This document shows positions 1 to 11,340 of a stretch of 64,000 nucleotides of DNA, in pieces. The notes beneath the pieces are model-generated. The model was not told the origin of the DNA and did not search any database. It worked only from the letters and a program-made list of their open reading frames with translations. Where the stretch lies: assembly GCF_947242115.1 (NCBI RefSeq), contig NC_074711.1, forward strand, positions 3,281,001 to 3,345,000. The letters run 5' to 3'. Position 1 is the first letter of the stretch. The number at the start of each line of letters is the position of its first letter. Both the position numbers and the translations under genes were made by a program. The DNA comes from Biomphalaria glabrata (taxonomy: Eukaryota; Mollusca; Gastropoda; Planorbidae).

Positions 1-61
1 AATTTGAAAAATACTTATAAATAAAATTAAAATATATATATCTACTGTGTATATATACTCC

Positions 62-568
62 ATCTTCCAAGGATTTAAAAGCGCTGGTGAGTACAACTGA
101 AAAGAAGATGCCGAATAGTGTTGGAGCCAGAACACATCCTTGTTTTACTCCGCTCTTGGTGGAGAATGGCCCAGAGGTGGAACTGTCAAACTGTACAGTG
201 CCCTGCATATTTTCATGAAAAGCTGACACTAGTTTCCGTAGCTTGTTTAGACAGCCAATTCTCTCCTTTCTGTTAACAAGGTCAAACGCCTTGGTCAAGT
301 CAATAAAAGTTATAAAGAGGGACTGCCTTTGTTCTCTGCTTTTTTCCTGTAGCTGTTGTGGATCTGCCGGCCCTAAAGCCACACTGATATTCTGGGTAAA
401 CTCGTTCTGCCAAGATCTGCAGCGGCTTCAGTATTACTCTGGCATAAGCCTTCCCAACTGAGCTAATAAGTGAAATGCCTCTATAACTGTTACAATTGGA
501 GTGGTCACCCTTATTTTTGAAAATTGTTACTATGTTGGCATCCTTCAATTCCTGGGGGACTATTCCTT
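62..568 (-). mobile_element. LINE reverse transcriptase fragment (frameshifted)
   Basis: Minus-strand translation 548-300 gives NSYRGISLISSVGKAYARVI and ERVYPEYQCGFRAGRSTT, a classic LINE RT block. Continuing left, after a frame change near 300-340, it reads on through FDLVNRKERIG-like and GVKQGCVLAPTLFGIFFS-like sequence to about 65. Truncated on both sides; the right end abuts a TA microsatellite. Same family as the plus-strand fragment at 36.5 kb. Confidence 0.8.
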
Positions 569-592
569 ACTCCCAGCATAAATAAAATTCAA

Positions 593-596
<4 letters not shown>

Positions 597-648
<52 letters not shown>
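597..648. repeat. (TA)n microsatellite
   Basis: About 50 bp of pure alternating T and A after a short GTGTG lead, next to the truncated LINE fragment. Confidence 0.95.
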
Positions 649-649
<1 letters not shown>

Positions 650-650
<1 letters not shown>

Positions 651-1320
651 AAATTGAACTAAATAACATTTTAGCTCAATTTGATGAAATTAGATGTTTA
701 ATATATTCACCTTCACCTTTAAGTCCATGTTGTATGAATTTAAAAAAAATGGATAAAAATCCAGAAATGGTACTTATTACTTACCAGTCATGGGAACCAA
801 GCAATGGATAGACCAGGTTATCTGGAAATTATATAAAACATAAGTCTGTAGCTTTGAATGAATTTTGCTTTTATGGACATCAGATGCAAAATACACATTA
901 ATTACTGACATTCTGAATTATTTTGTGAAAACTAATTTTTAAAAATACTGGTTGAAGTCATTAAAATTGTTATCAGTCATATCTGGAGTCACACATCCCA
1001 GAAACAGAAAATACTACAAATAAAGTAATATTGGCCTACATAATGTAAAATGACTGATTAGCTTCTGTACACGGTACATGTTCTGTTTACAGAGACAAAC
1101 ATAATTTAAACAAATATTTATATAGTGTACAAAAATCTTGACATTGAAGATTGAAACATGTATCTCTGTACAGGTTTAGACTGAATACATTTTCAGTGCT
1201 AATACTATAATATTACTTAAAAATGTTCAACAAAGAATAAGGCTTTTCCCTAAATGGCCTTTTTTAAAATAAAGTTTTGTCAATGTTATAGCTATGTATT
1301 TTATATAGCATTCCTTCTTT
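650..1320. other. AT-rich DNA with no recognised feature
   Basis: No convincing reading frame, repeat or splice pattern was seen between the microsatellite and the LINE tail at 1325. Confidence 0.6.
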
Positions 1321-1324
1321 ACAG

Positions 1325-1510
1325 TTTAGACTTCTGTCATGGTGTGTGATTACGTCCTATGTGTCATGCATGTTAACCAATGACTTAAATTCTGCCAAGT
1401 CATTGGTTTTCCTGGCTGGCTCAGGCAACCTATTCCATGCTCTAATTGCACTAGGGAAGAAGAAGCATTTCTACAGATTTGTCCTAGCCTATGGGACGAG
1501 GAATATCACA
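1325..1510 (-). mobile_element. LINE 3'-end fragment, same family as the 49-kb LINE
   Basis: Matches 49040-49205 with substitutions. The antisense of the ORF2 C-terminus (attccatgctctaattgcac) and the 3'UTR (gattacgtcctatgtgtcat) are both present. Confidence 0.85.
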
Positions 1511-1560
1511 ATGTGCCTTTAACTTTGTGTCTTTCATAACCTGAAAGAGAAGTTCCAATG

Positions 1561-1741
1561 GAAGGCTGCCTGGTCGTGAGGTTTGCGCGCTGGACTGTCG
1601 TTCGGATTTATCGATGGTCGAGGGTTCAAATCCTGCCCGCTCCCATCCCATGTCGTCCTGCGGGAGGTTTGGACTAGGAAGTAAACTATCTTTAACTCTG
1701 AAGGAACATCCGAAACATGTAAAACATAAAACATTTTACAA
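1561..1741 (+). mobile_element. tRNA-headed SINE, family A
   Basis: The head resembles a tRNA with a plausible A box (tggtcgtgaggtttgcg) and B box (ggttcaaatcc), followed by a short body and the tail catgtaaaacat. Other copies: 14036 (+), 28161 (+), 41972 (-), 50617 (-). The shared head and tail across copies support a SINE rather than a functional tRNA gene. Confidence 0.8.
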
Positions 1742-2094
1742 ACAATCAATTCTTTTACTGGAGTTTTATGTGTGCCAGAAGATACATTTCCACACTTAAA
1801 TAAAACTTTGCTGCTTAACTTTCACATTTTTTGGGTCCACATACATCTAGAAACGAGCATTTTCTTGTTTGAAAATAAGTGAAAGAAAAGGTTGATGCTG
1901 GCAGTAACTAGAAAGCTAGTTCCACAGTTTCTGAACATTATGCATGGGTGTAAACAGTGCAATTCTTCGCATTAAGTACAACTGTACATTTGTGGTGAAA
2001 TGTTGTGATGTAAAAAGACAATAACAAAATTTTACCAAAATAATTGAAAAATTGTTTCAGAAATACCAAACTTACAATATTAGACAAACTTTTA

Positions 2095-2850
2095 AAGTCC
2101 TTCTAGATCTAGACTATAGAGTCGAGTCTAGTAGAGTAGAGTAGACCTACTAGACTCTTGACTAGTAGTTAGTGTACTTTTAGTAACTTTTCTAGAAATC
2201 TTAGAGTTAGAACAGTAAATCTAGAATCTAATTCTAAATCTTTAAGTTTAATAAGCTAATCTACTATAACTATACAGTATACTAGATCTATAACTATCTA
2301 GTAAATCTAGGCCTATTATACTTACATATCACGTTAACAAGTACTGAGTTAGTTGCAGAAGGTAAGTCTATAATTTTTGACATAGCTTAACGTCCTATCT
2401 TAAATTTAAACTTAACTTAGACTTAAGTTAAAACACAACAATCAAAGTTATTATTATTAGTTAACAAAGTTTACAAAGTCGTCAGACTCAAACTCAAAGT
2501 TCAAAGTGATATCACCTATTTCACGTCATTATCATCATCATGATTGATACTGGCTATCTATATAAGGGCTTTATTGACTAAATCATAAGATTTTCCTAAA
2601 TATTTAACAGTTGGTGCATATCGCTGAAAGTTTTACTAACTATAAGTATAATAATAATATAATATAATAACTTTTAATAAGGCATTATAAGGGCACTTTA
2701 TTGTTTATGCATTCGGCCATCTTGTAGCGAAGTAAGTAAGGGGGTGTAATTCTAATACATTTTCTCCCTTACTAGAGATAGAATCTATAATCTATAGTAT
2801 ATAGTCTATATATAGACCCTATAGTGATCTATATATAGTAGATTCTTATA
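2095..2850. repeat. CTAG/TCTAGA-rich degenerate sequence
   Basis: Dense short words such as tctaga, ctagatct, gtctag and tagag with no fixed period, densest at 2100-2320 and 2775-2850. Similar blocks recur at 4195-4400, 4555-4720, 34060-34530, 41000-41430 and 42160-42570. Confidence 0.7.
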
Positions 2851-3211
2851 TTAGGCACACCGTATTCGGGAACTAGGTCAAATTTTTATTTTATTTTTTT
2901 ATTTGGTGACGGTTTAACTTACAAAAAAACTAAAAGCAGATTCTTATTCTGCAACTAAAGGACTATAAAAATAGCTGTGTTTCTTTGAATTACCACTCAT
3001 AGTCAAGATTTTATTTTAAAATAAATCAGGTCACTTCATGCTCCTATAATAAACGCAGTTTTTGTGCTTTCTCCTTCAGCACACACCGAGCACCGTTAAG
3101 AAACACCACTATGTTATTGCTAATAAATTATATCTGTGTTAATTAAAAATTCTTTAGATTGTATTAAAAGAAGTAGATTCACTTCTGCAATATGTATTTA
3201 TAGTATATTGC

Positions 3212-3265
<54 letters not shown>

Positions 3266-5700
3266 GTGTGCCTACCTATATAATCTATGTGTAGAAACAG
3301 AAATAAATCTATATAATTATAGATCTATAAATTAATTATCATAATCTAAGAAACATGATATTTTCAACTAGGCTACATGTATTCTCTGTTCTTTCTTTTA
3401 ATTCCCATCCAAGGACCCTCTTCTTTTCATAATTTAGATGTTCGTTTTGTTACATCCCCTCCCTCCCATAGATGCTTATAATTCTTTTCATGACTCTCTC
3501 CCCCTTCCCTCCACTGCCTGTATGATAGGTTGTGACACTACACGCTTAGTGTATACCACTCCTCACCACCAGCGCTCGCCTGGCGTGATCACCTGCAGTG
3601 GGCATGGTCCCTGGCTTCAAATTAGCAGCCCGCACTTTTTCTTTCATTCATAAATTATATATTCTAGATATCTCGATCTAGGTCACATTTATTTATTGAA
3701 AAAAATCATAGATTTATTAATCCCAATAATATTTCTTATTACGATTTTGCCTTGTGCACTATAGGAGAATGTGTTTAATTCATTATTATTCATTGAAACA
3801 CCTCCTTTTTTAATTTTATTTAACAGCTAACAGTATGAATGTGATTGGAATGTCTTTCTAAAGATGTTTGGAAGCTTATTTTGATAGATCCACCAGCCTA
3901 CGATCAAACAGGCTCATAATATAGCCTTCATCCCTTATATGGGTATGAATTGCCGGGGGAGGTTTAAACAATAGCTTTACATACTTGGTTACCGAGAATC
4001 TAAAAAACTGCCATCTGCTTTGGAAAAGCGGAACAAAAATACAGGAACTTATCTTAAATTGGACATGCACTGTCCTGAAACATCGTTTTTAGCTCCAAAC
4101 ATAAAAACAAATTAATTATAAACAAAAAAAGCGACGTGTTTCTAAAAGGAGAATTTGATGAGCTGTGCCTAATATAAGAAGCTACTATATATACAATAGA
4201 TCGTCAAGACTTCGATCTTGATAAGTTGAAGGAAGAGATGGACTAGACCCAAGAGATCAAGATCTCTCTAGATCAATGGATTCTAAAAAGGTAAACAAAT
4301 ACCATAAAAACAAAACGGTAAAACTTTACATCGCCGAATTTAGATCTAGACTAGGTCACTTACTCACTAGAGTCGACTAGACTGTCACTGTGACTGTCAG
4401 TGTCACTGAGTCCGAGTAGACGTCGTGAATATATTTTTATTTTTTATAGAGAGTTGAGTTAAGAGAGGCGAGCTTAGTATTTATTATTTACTAGACTAAT
4501 AGCAGCATTATGAGCATAGTTAAGTCACATAACATAACATTTTTTTAGTATTTAGGTATAGACCTAGCTGGACCTAGCTAGATCTACAAATTCTACATTA
4601 ATCATCATCATTAATTGAATGTTGAGATTTTGGGAATGCTTATTAAAAGTAAGTTTAGTAAGGCTTATAATATAATGTCTCTAGACTAGTCTAGACTCTA
4701 AAGTCTAAACTCCTAGACTGTCGTTATTTTATATATTATATATTTTTGCATATATAGTATGATATAGTCTAATAACTAATATAATGGTTGGTCTCCTGGC
4801 CACCATTTCAATAACTTCAATGAAAACAGTTCTTTACATCAAAGTTCATTCAAAGCATTGTTCATGACAATCATGTCCATAGTAGTACATACTATCATAT
4901 CATACAGTTGATACAGCTCAGCAGCTGGTACATTGATAGCTGAAAGTAACATTTAACATTTATATAGATAGATATATATCTATCTAAAGCATGGTCAAGG
5001 TGTAATGTTTTGATGGAATTTCAACCAAAATTATTTGTAGCAGAAAAAAAAAATGTATAAATATTAATTGTGTATAATCAACTATAATCGTGTTCCCGTA
5101 TGTAACAATGACCCTTTTTTTTTTCAATTGTCTGCTATTGCAAAAGTGCATTTCTTCTGATTTTGCGCCCCCCCCCCCCCCCCGGGTGGGTTCACCCAGT
5201 GTTTACTCCTCTAGTGACATATATATGACACCACTATATTATGGTATTATTCTTATATCTTATAATACATATATTGGATTTGTAGAGTAGCCAGGTACAA
5301 TGAATTCTTTCAAATATAATATAATGCTGAATGAGAATATATGAATATAAAAATGATTGCCAAATGTTCTTGTCTCCCTTTATATAAAATATATATATAT
5401 ATATATATATATATACTGTTTTTTTTTAATTCATACTCTATTAGATCTGTATTTTTTAGGGATAATTTAAAAAAATAAAATATTTATAATGTGAATGCCA
5501 AAAAAAACTTTTTTTTTTTTTTTTAAGGTTTCTTGTTAAGGACCAGAAAAATAATGTCATACCAGCCTTTTGCCAGATTGGTTTGCTAGATGATAATGTT
5601 ACCAAACATCATAATTTGCAACACAGGATGCATCTGATTATGTGACAGCAACCAAATCAAGTAGTACTCCAGCAAACATGGTCTAAAAAAAACTATGATA
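2850..5700. other. Gene-free stretch upstream of C1GALT1
   Basis: Holds a (CT)n/(TA)n microsatellite (about 3207-3267), CTAG-rich blocks (4195-4400, 4555-4720), a C homopolymer (5167-5182) and a TA repeat (about 5388-5415). The C1GALT1 promoter and 5'UTR must lie here, but no core promoter can be picked out. Confidence 0.6.
3207..3267. repeat. (CT)n followed by (TA)n microsatellite
   Basis: Interrupted CT run then TA run, ending in tgtgtg. Confidence 0.93.
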
Positions 5701-5747
5701 TAGACACATTCATTATCAACAACAACAGTTTTAATTAGAAAATAAAT

Positions 5748-8700
5748 ATGGCACCCATATCACATTACATTGGCAAAACTAGCCTGACAACATTGGCTAT
5801 TGGTATAGCTATCGGCATAACAGTGTCCAATATAGTCAAGTTCTCAAGTACTCAGAGGAGACATTTTTCATCCAGTGGATACATTCCGGACAGTCCACAC
5901 AGCCACGGAGAAAATGATTTTGTCGAAGGTCCAGATGATTCCCTCAGTTGGCATGATGAACATTCACACAGCCATAAATGTAGAGTATTGTTGTTTTCAT
6001 TCATTATCATAATCTATTCTATAATATAAACCCTTTTTTACGCCATTATAATAGTAGTTACATTTCAGTTGCTAGGTCCTTATGATTAGATGGCTACTTT
6101 AGAGTTGATGACTTAACAAATAGATTTGAAGTGATTACGACTGAGGACTTACCTGCCGAGTAGCAATTCATGGGCCTGAATCCTGTTTTTTTTTTAAAAA
6201 TGTCTTTAAATTGGAAAATATTTATGACTAATCGTCTAATATACAGTGGACTAAGGACCCACCAAGATTTTGATATTTACCTAATATCTGATAGTTGAAA
6301 TTAAAGGATGTTATGTATATATATAGTTCGTCCATTGTGGTTCGATGATGACCATCCAGGGGGCTGAGGGCTTTGCACTGGGGTTTTATGCCTTCTCGTG
6401 TGGCTGGTGAGACCTATGTGAGCCCGGAATGTTCAGCCGCACACTGGACAGGTTATTCCAGCTGGAGCTAGTGTCGTTTGCCTTGCTTTTCTTCTCTGGC
6501 GTTTTTCTTCTGCCAGCGTTGTTCTTTTTTCCTCAGCAACGTGTGCACCAGTTTTCACAGCGCGACACCATGATGCTCTGTCATGTGTCTCTGATGTTAT
6601 AACATCCTCATTAAATGTTGGTCATTACTATTATGGGATATCTCTCTATTTCACGTGTCATACAGTTTTAATAGGAACTATGTTTTTCTCCCTATCTTTT
6701 TGGAAGAGTGTCACTTCAGTGAATATAGTTTTACTTCTTGACTTGTAATATATAGTAATATAAATGCATTATTTAAATCTTTTCTTTTATCTTTCCAGTT
6801 GAAAATGATTCAGTGGCTCGGCAACTATTTAAGAAAGTGCGTGTACTCTGCTGGGTAATGACCAATCCTAACAACATTCACACCAAAGCCCGTCATGTGA
6901 AAGCCACATGGGGAAAAAGATGTAATGTGCTGCTGTTTATGAGTTCCAGAGCTGATCGTGACCTGCCAGCCCTTGCATTAAATGTTCAGGTCAGAAAATA
7001 TTTGTTGTTGTTGTTTTTTCTCTCCTTTTCTATAATTATACTAAAGGAAAACATTTTTTAAAAGGTGAAGTTAATAATGAAATATTAAATGATTAAATAA
7101 TCGTTCATATTTTCTTTTTATTGATTGAATATATCATTTTGCAAGTTATTTCTTTCAAGAAGTAACATTAAATCATTGGGTTATAGACGTATTATAAAAC
7201 TTTTTTTTTTACAAGAAGTAATGGTAAATCATTTGATTATAGACGTATGATAAAACTATTTTTTTCAGGAAGGTCGAGATAATTTATGGGCCAAAACCAA
7301 AGAAGCCTTCAAGTTGATACATTCCAAATATCTGGAGACTGCTGATTGGTTCATTAAATGTGATGACGATACATTCCTGGTATTGGAAAACCTAAGATAC
7401 TTTTTGCAGGACAAATCTCCCTCGGAACCTGTTTACTATGGCCGAAAGTTTAAACCCATTGTGCAGCAAGGCTACATGAGCGGTGGGGCTGGGTATGTTC
7501 TCAGCAAGGAGTCACTTGTTCGACTAGTGACCCAAGGGATTGGCCATAAAGAAGACTGTCGCGCTGACAGTGGTGGGGCAGAAGACGTTGAAATGGGAAG
7601 GTGCTTGCAAAGCGTAAATGTACAAGCTGGAGACAGCCGAGATGAACTTGGACGTGAACGGTTTCACCCATTCGTCCCAGAACATCACCTCATTCCCGAC
7701 ATTCTTCCACCAGACATGTGGTATTGGTCATACAACTTTTACCCTGCTAAACAGGTAAATATAAAGCCTCACCATTACCTATCCCTTAGTATGTTGGACC
7801 GTTATGGCACCAGTCAAGATTTGTCGACCGTCTTTCTCCATTCCTCTCTGTCTTTTGTCTTTTTTCCTGGTACTGTTCCCTGGAGGAAGGTCTTTACAAG
7901 CCTCAAAGACCTGTAATATGGCCATAGAGATTAAGATTGCGTTTTTTTACAATAGCAGGTCATCCGTGGGGTCCAATCGCTGTAGTAACTGTCTCTATAA
8001 TCTTTTCATTTTTGATGCGGTCTTTAAATGTGATACCTAGACTCACAAGCATTAAAGTATATAAATATGTTGTAGTTTATATGTAAAAGGTTAAGTCATT
8101 TTCTTTTTGTATTGCTCTTTATAGCACATTGAAATATACTAAACTAAAATAAGACCTATTGAGAATGGCTTTGTTCCAAAGAAGCATGACTTAACCTAGA
8201 GATAATACACATTAACTCAGTACTGTTCATTACCTACACATACATATTTATATATATTACAGTTGACAAAATAGTTGATCGCGCAAGTGTTACACATTCT
8301 GGTGCCAAAATACACATTTTGACCATCAGTGTTACACATTTGGACTTTTTTAGGTTGGCAGGTCTGCCTACAGATCACTGTAGGAAAACAAACATGATTA
8401 CAAATACTGACATGTATACAAGCATGAACAACGCAGTGACTGCTGACTGGTTCATTAAATCTGATTACAATACATTCGTCATATTGGAAAATCTAATAGA
8501 CTTTCTACAGGATAAATCTCCCTCAGAACCTGTTTTCAATTCACCCCTTCCCCCTTTATTTGTTTTTTCCTGGTTGTAGGTTGTTCCCGTGAAACTGTGA
8601 ACATTTTATGTTTCCTTTAAATCCAAACAAGGTTTACACCCATGAAACTGTGAGGTCTCCAAGGTTTCCTAAGTGTTTCCTCCTTTACAGAACATTTAGA

Positions 8701-9932
8701 AATATTTGCATTCTCTTTGCATTTCCAGTAAATTTAATTAACCTTTATCTTACTTAAAGCTCCATAGATTAGGCTTTGGGAGCAACCAGTACAAGAGCAT
8801 TACCGATAACATGTTTGGTTAACAGCTGTTTATCTTAATCTTGTTAAATATATTTGTTTGTTCTTTTTTTTTTTTTTTAATTGGACTGAAAGTTTGAAAG
8901 GATTATTTGTTTTTGGTGGGACTTGATTGTCAGCTTTAGAACATTGATTTTTTGAAAATTCAATGCAGTAAACATTTGGTGTATTTTTTTTTTAATTTTG
9001 TTTTGTGAAAGCATATTAATTCTCTTGACATTATCTGCCCCATAGATTGCAAGGTCTGAAGGAGGGGAAATTTACTTACTTTAGTAATTCTTAGCATCCT
9101 ACTTATTTAAATTGCCTGAAAGTCAATAGGTACAAACCACAGACCTATATATATTATATTATATCTAGACTGTACATGGAGATCATTAAACACTGCAAAA
9201 AATGTCATGAAAAACTTTTTAAAAAGCCGAAACAAGGCATTGTTTTGTAAAGTAATTATGAGAAGTAAAGTTTTCTTTTCAAACCTAACCTATGTAACAT
9301 ATAATTTACCAATTTAATGTTTAGATCTAGATCTAGTAATTGAACATTAAAAATAAGAGCACTCTCGTCTCATAATTATTATTTTGCAATTTTTAGATAC
9401 ATAATCTGAAAAGATATAGGTAATCAATCTATTTAAATGTACATTAGATGATTAAAATCAACAGAATGAATCATTTCGATCTAGGATTTTCAAAACATTT
9501 TCTCAGTGGAAATTAACAGGAAATGGCTTTATTTCATATATTTGCATTGAATATATAGTTCTGTGATTAAAAACCCAATCAATAAAAGTACAAGTTTGTT
9601 AAATAAACTTAGAGTAGTATTGTAATTTGCTGGGAACTCGTTTAAACTCAAATATTTCCGACCATTTGTCTCAGGGACAGGAGTGTTGCAGTGACTATGC
9701 CATCTCCTTTCATTATGTGCCACCAAACATGATGTACGTCCTGGAGTATCTAGTGTATCACCTGAAACCTTACGGCATCACTTCAGCTTACGGCAGTACA
9801 GAGGAACAGGACCATGGTTCCAGTCACAAAGACACAGACGCAATGAAACCAGAAGGTAAAGGTATGGAAGATAAAGAAGATGAGGAAACAAACATCTCTC
9901 TAGCCCAGACTGACTCTAAACACATTTCCTGA
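5748..9932 (+). CDS. C1GALT1: Core 1 beta-1,3-galactosyltransferase 1 (complete, 4 coding exons)
   Basis: Adds galactose in beta-1,3 linkage to GalNAc on Ser/Thr (Tn antigen), making the core 1 O-glycan in the Golgi. Coding exons are 5748-5979, 6799-6989, 7269-7754 and 9675-9932; all junctions are GT-AG and in phase, giving 388 residues against about 363 in human C1GALT1. Seen in the translation: a short cytosolic tail and one membrane anchor at about residues 12-31 (type II topology); the conserved VRVLCWVMT and [11 protein letters not shown] blocks; the metal-binding DDD at about 173-175 in [56 protein letters not shown]; and the C-terminal [12 protein letters not shown] and [10 protein letters not shown]. 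The last 45 or so residues are an acidic, lysine-rich tail of unknown role. The start is the first ATG of the open exon; a possible acceptor lies about 9 nt upstream, so a 5'UTR intron is likely. Intron 3 (7755-9674) contains a decayed partial copy of exon 3. Splicing was read by eye and not confirmed by RNA. Confidence 0.95.
6338..6625 (-). mobile_element. LINE ORF2 C-terminal fragment with zinc-finger motif
   Basis: The minus-strand translation gives a basic stretch then a CPVCG...H-H type finger followed by [10 protein letters not shown], the C-terminal zinc-finger signature found on many invertebrate LINE ORF2 proteins. A stop interrupts the finger. It lies in intron 1 of C1GALT1. Confidence 0.7.
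8258..8366. mobile_element. End fragment of a hAT-like non-autonomous element
   Basis: Near copy of 43027-43140: gtgttacacattctggtgcc, aatacacattttga and cagtgttacacatt occur in the same order and it ends ggttggcaggtctg, the inverse of the CAGACCTGCC terminus at 41625. No opposite end is visible in this intron, so it is a fragment. Confidence 0.75.
8434..8540 (+). pseudogene. Decayed partial duplicate of C1GALT1 exon 3
   Basis: About 107 bp in intron 3 of C1GALT1 closely match the middle of exon 3 (about 7331-7437). The translation reads [13 protein letters not shown] where the active exon reads [13 protein letters not shown], followed by a near copy of [17 protein letters not shown]. The catalytic DDD has become DYN and the Cys before it is Ser. 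It lacks the downstream GGAGY, AGDSRD and HPFVPEHH parts of the exon. The piece starts about 70 bp after the end of a hAT-like fragment. It reads as a non-functional relic of a local duplication. An alternative exon is possible in principle but would lose the metal-binding site. Confidence 0.85.
9030..9085 (+). mobile_element. SINE family B tail fragment
   Basis: The string tgccccatagattgcaaggtctgaa matches the 3' part of family B SINEs at 53.2 and 63.2 kb. Short fragment in intron 3 of C1GALT1. Confidence 0.6.
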
Positions 9933-10778
9933 AATGATTTGTGTATATATGCTATAAATGTTAGTACAAATATTTATTTGATTGTAAACAAAAAATGTTT
10001 CATTTTAACATCATTGATTGACTAACAACCCATAATTTTTTTATGCTTTAACCCATTAATCTTTTTTATTTTGTAGAAAAAAAAATTAAATTAAGCTTGT
10101 TTGAACTAGTAAATGAAAACGTTTGTTAGAAGTGTCAGCACTGGTAACTTGGTTTAGAACTAATGAATCTTTTTCAAGAGTCACTGAATTATTTCAAACA
10201 GAAATCATCAAATAAGAGATATTTTACTTAGTTTCAATTCATTTTTCTTAACTCATAGATCTAATTAGTTTAGTTTCGATGAACTCATTGTGATAGCTGG
10301 GTTGTTTTTTTTAACTCATCATTCTAATTAATTTTTGTAGCTGATGGTTCTCACAATCTATTATTGTATTGAACATGTTGTTTCAATTCATTGTTTTACT
10401 ACTTTTAATTCTTGACTCTAAACTGATTATTTTTTGGAACACATTATTCTATTTCACTCACCACTAAAGGTGCTAGTGTTGAATTGTTGAAAACCATTGA
10501 TTTAGTTCATTGTTTGTTCTCGGAAAATTCTAAGATGATTGTCTCCCTAAAGACATTCTGTCTGACAAGCTATGAAATGTTGTCACTGCCAAAAAAAAAA
10601 AAAACTAGTCAAGTCTTTTCTTCATTGTTTTAAGGTGTGCCTGCTCTCTTGAACTCTCTTTAGAGTTTCATAGAGAGTTTTCATGGGCCCTGTGGGTTTG
10701 AAAAAGTGAATGTAAATGATTTTTCTGGTTAAAACTATTAAACTTCGCAACATTATTTCCATGTGTTACATCATGCTG
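9933..10778 (+). other. 3' flank / probable 3'UTR of C1GALT1
   Basis: AT-rich DNA after the stop codon with no coding sequence. Poly(A) site not determined. Confidence 0.5.
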
Positions 10779-11127
10779 TCCTCACAGCAGTCAAGAATTG
10801 TTATGTTGTGTGCTTTAAGATGTAGACACAAACTAGCAGTCAAGTCTTAGTTAAATGTCCTCACAGCAGTCAAGTCTTAGTTAAATGTCCTCACTGAAGT
10901 CAATAATTTTTTATTTTGTGTACCATAAGATAGATTAGACACAAAATAGAAGAAAAGTCTTAGTTAAATGTCCTCACAGCAGTCAAGAATTGTTATGTTG
11001 TGTACTTTAAGATCTAGACACAAACTAACAGTCAAGTCTTAGTTGAATGTCCTCACAACAAACAAGAATTGTTATGTTTAAGATGTAGACTAGCACAAAC
11101 TAGCAGACAAGTCTTAGGTAAATGTCA
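10779..11127. repeat. Tandem array, about 80-bp unit
   Basis: Four longer copies and one 30-bp partial copy, each starting gtcctcaca(g)cagtcaag and ending agtcttagttaaat. Copies start near 10779, 10857 (short), 10887, 10970 and 11049. Divergence and internal indels indicate age. Confidence 0.85.
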
Positions 11128-11129
11128 GC

Positions 11130-11340
11130 CATTGCTCCTTTAGGTATCCATTCATCCATCCCAGTGGCATTACAGTTCATGGACGGACCTGGCCTGCTTT
11201 AGCACATCTTTCCATTCTGATCTATCTTGGGCTTTACTTCTCCATGCCCTGACTCTTAGCTGTTGTAGATCTGCATCATCAAGCCACCGTGCTCAAGGTC
11301 TGCCTTTGGGTCATCTGCCTATTGGTTTTTGCCTTAAGTA
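11130..11340 (-). mobile_element. LINE ORF2 C-terminal fragment
   Basis: The minus-strand translation gives LDDADLQQLRVRAWRSKAQD then RSEWKDVLKQA, a typical end of mollusc LINE ORF2 products. Stops and truncation follow. Confidence 0.65.

Noticed and set aside
1565-1640. tRNA gene
   Set aside because: Head of a family A SINE repeated at four other places with the same 3' tail.
8319-8579. Alternative functional exon of C1GALT1
   Set aside because: The DDD motif is lost and the remaining two-thirds of the exon are missing; better explained as a decayed duplicate, though RNA could overturn this.
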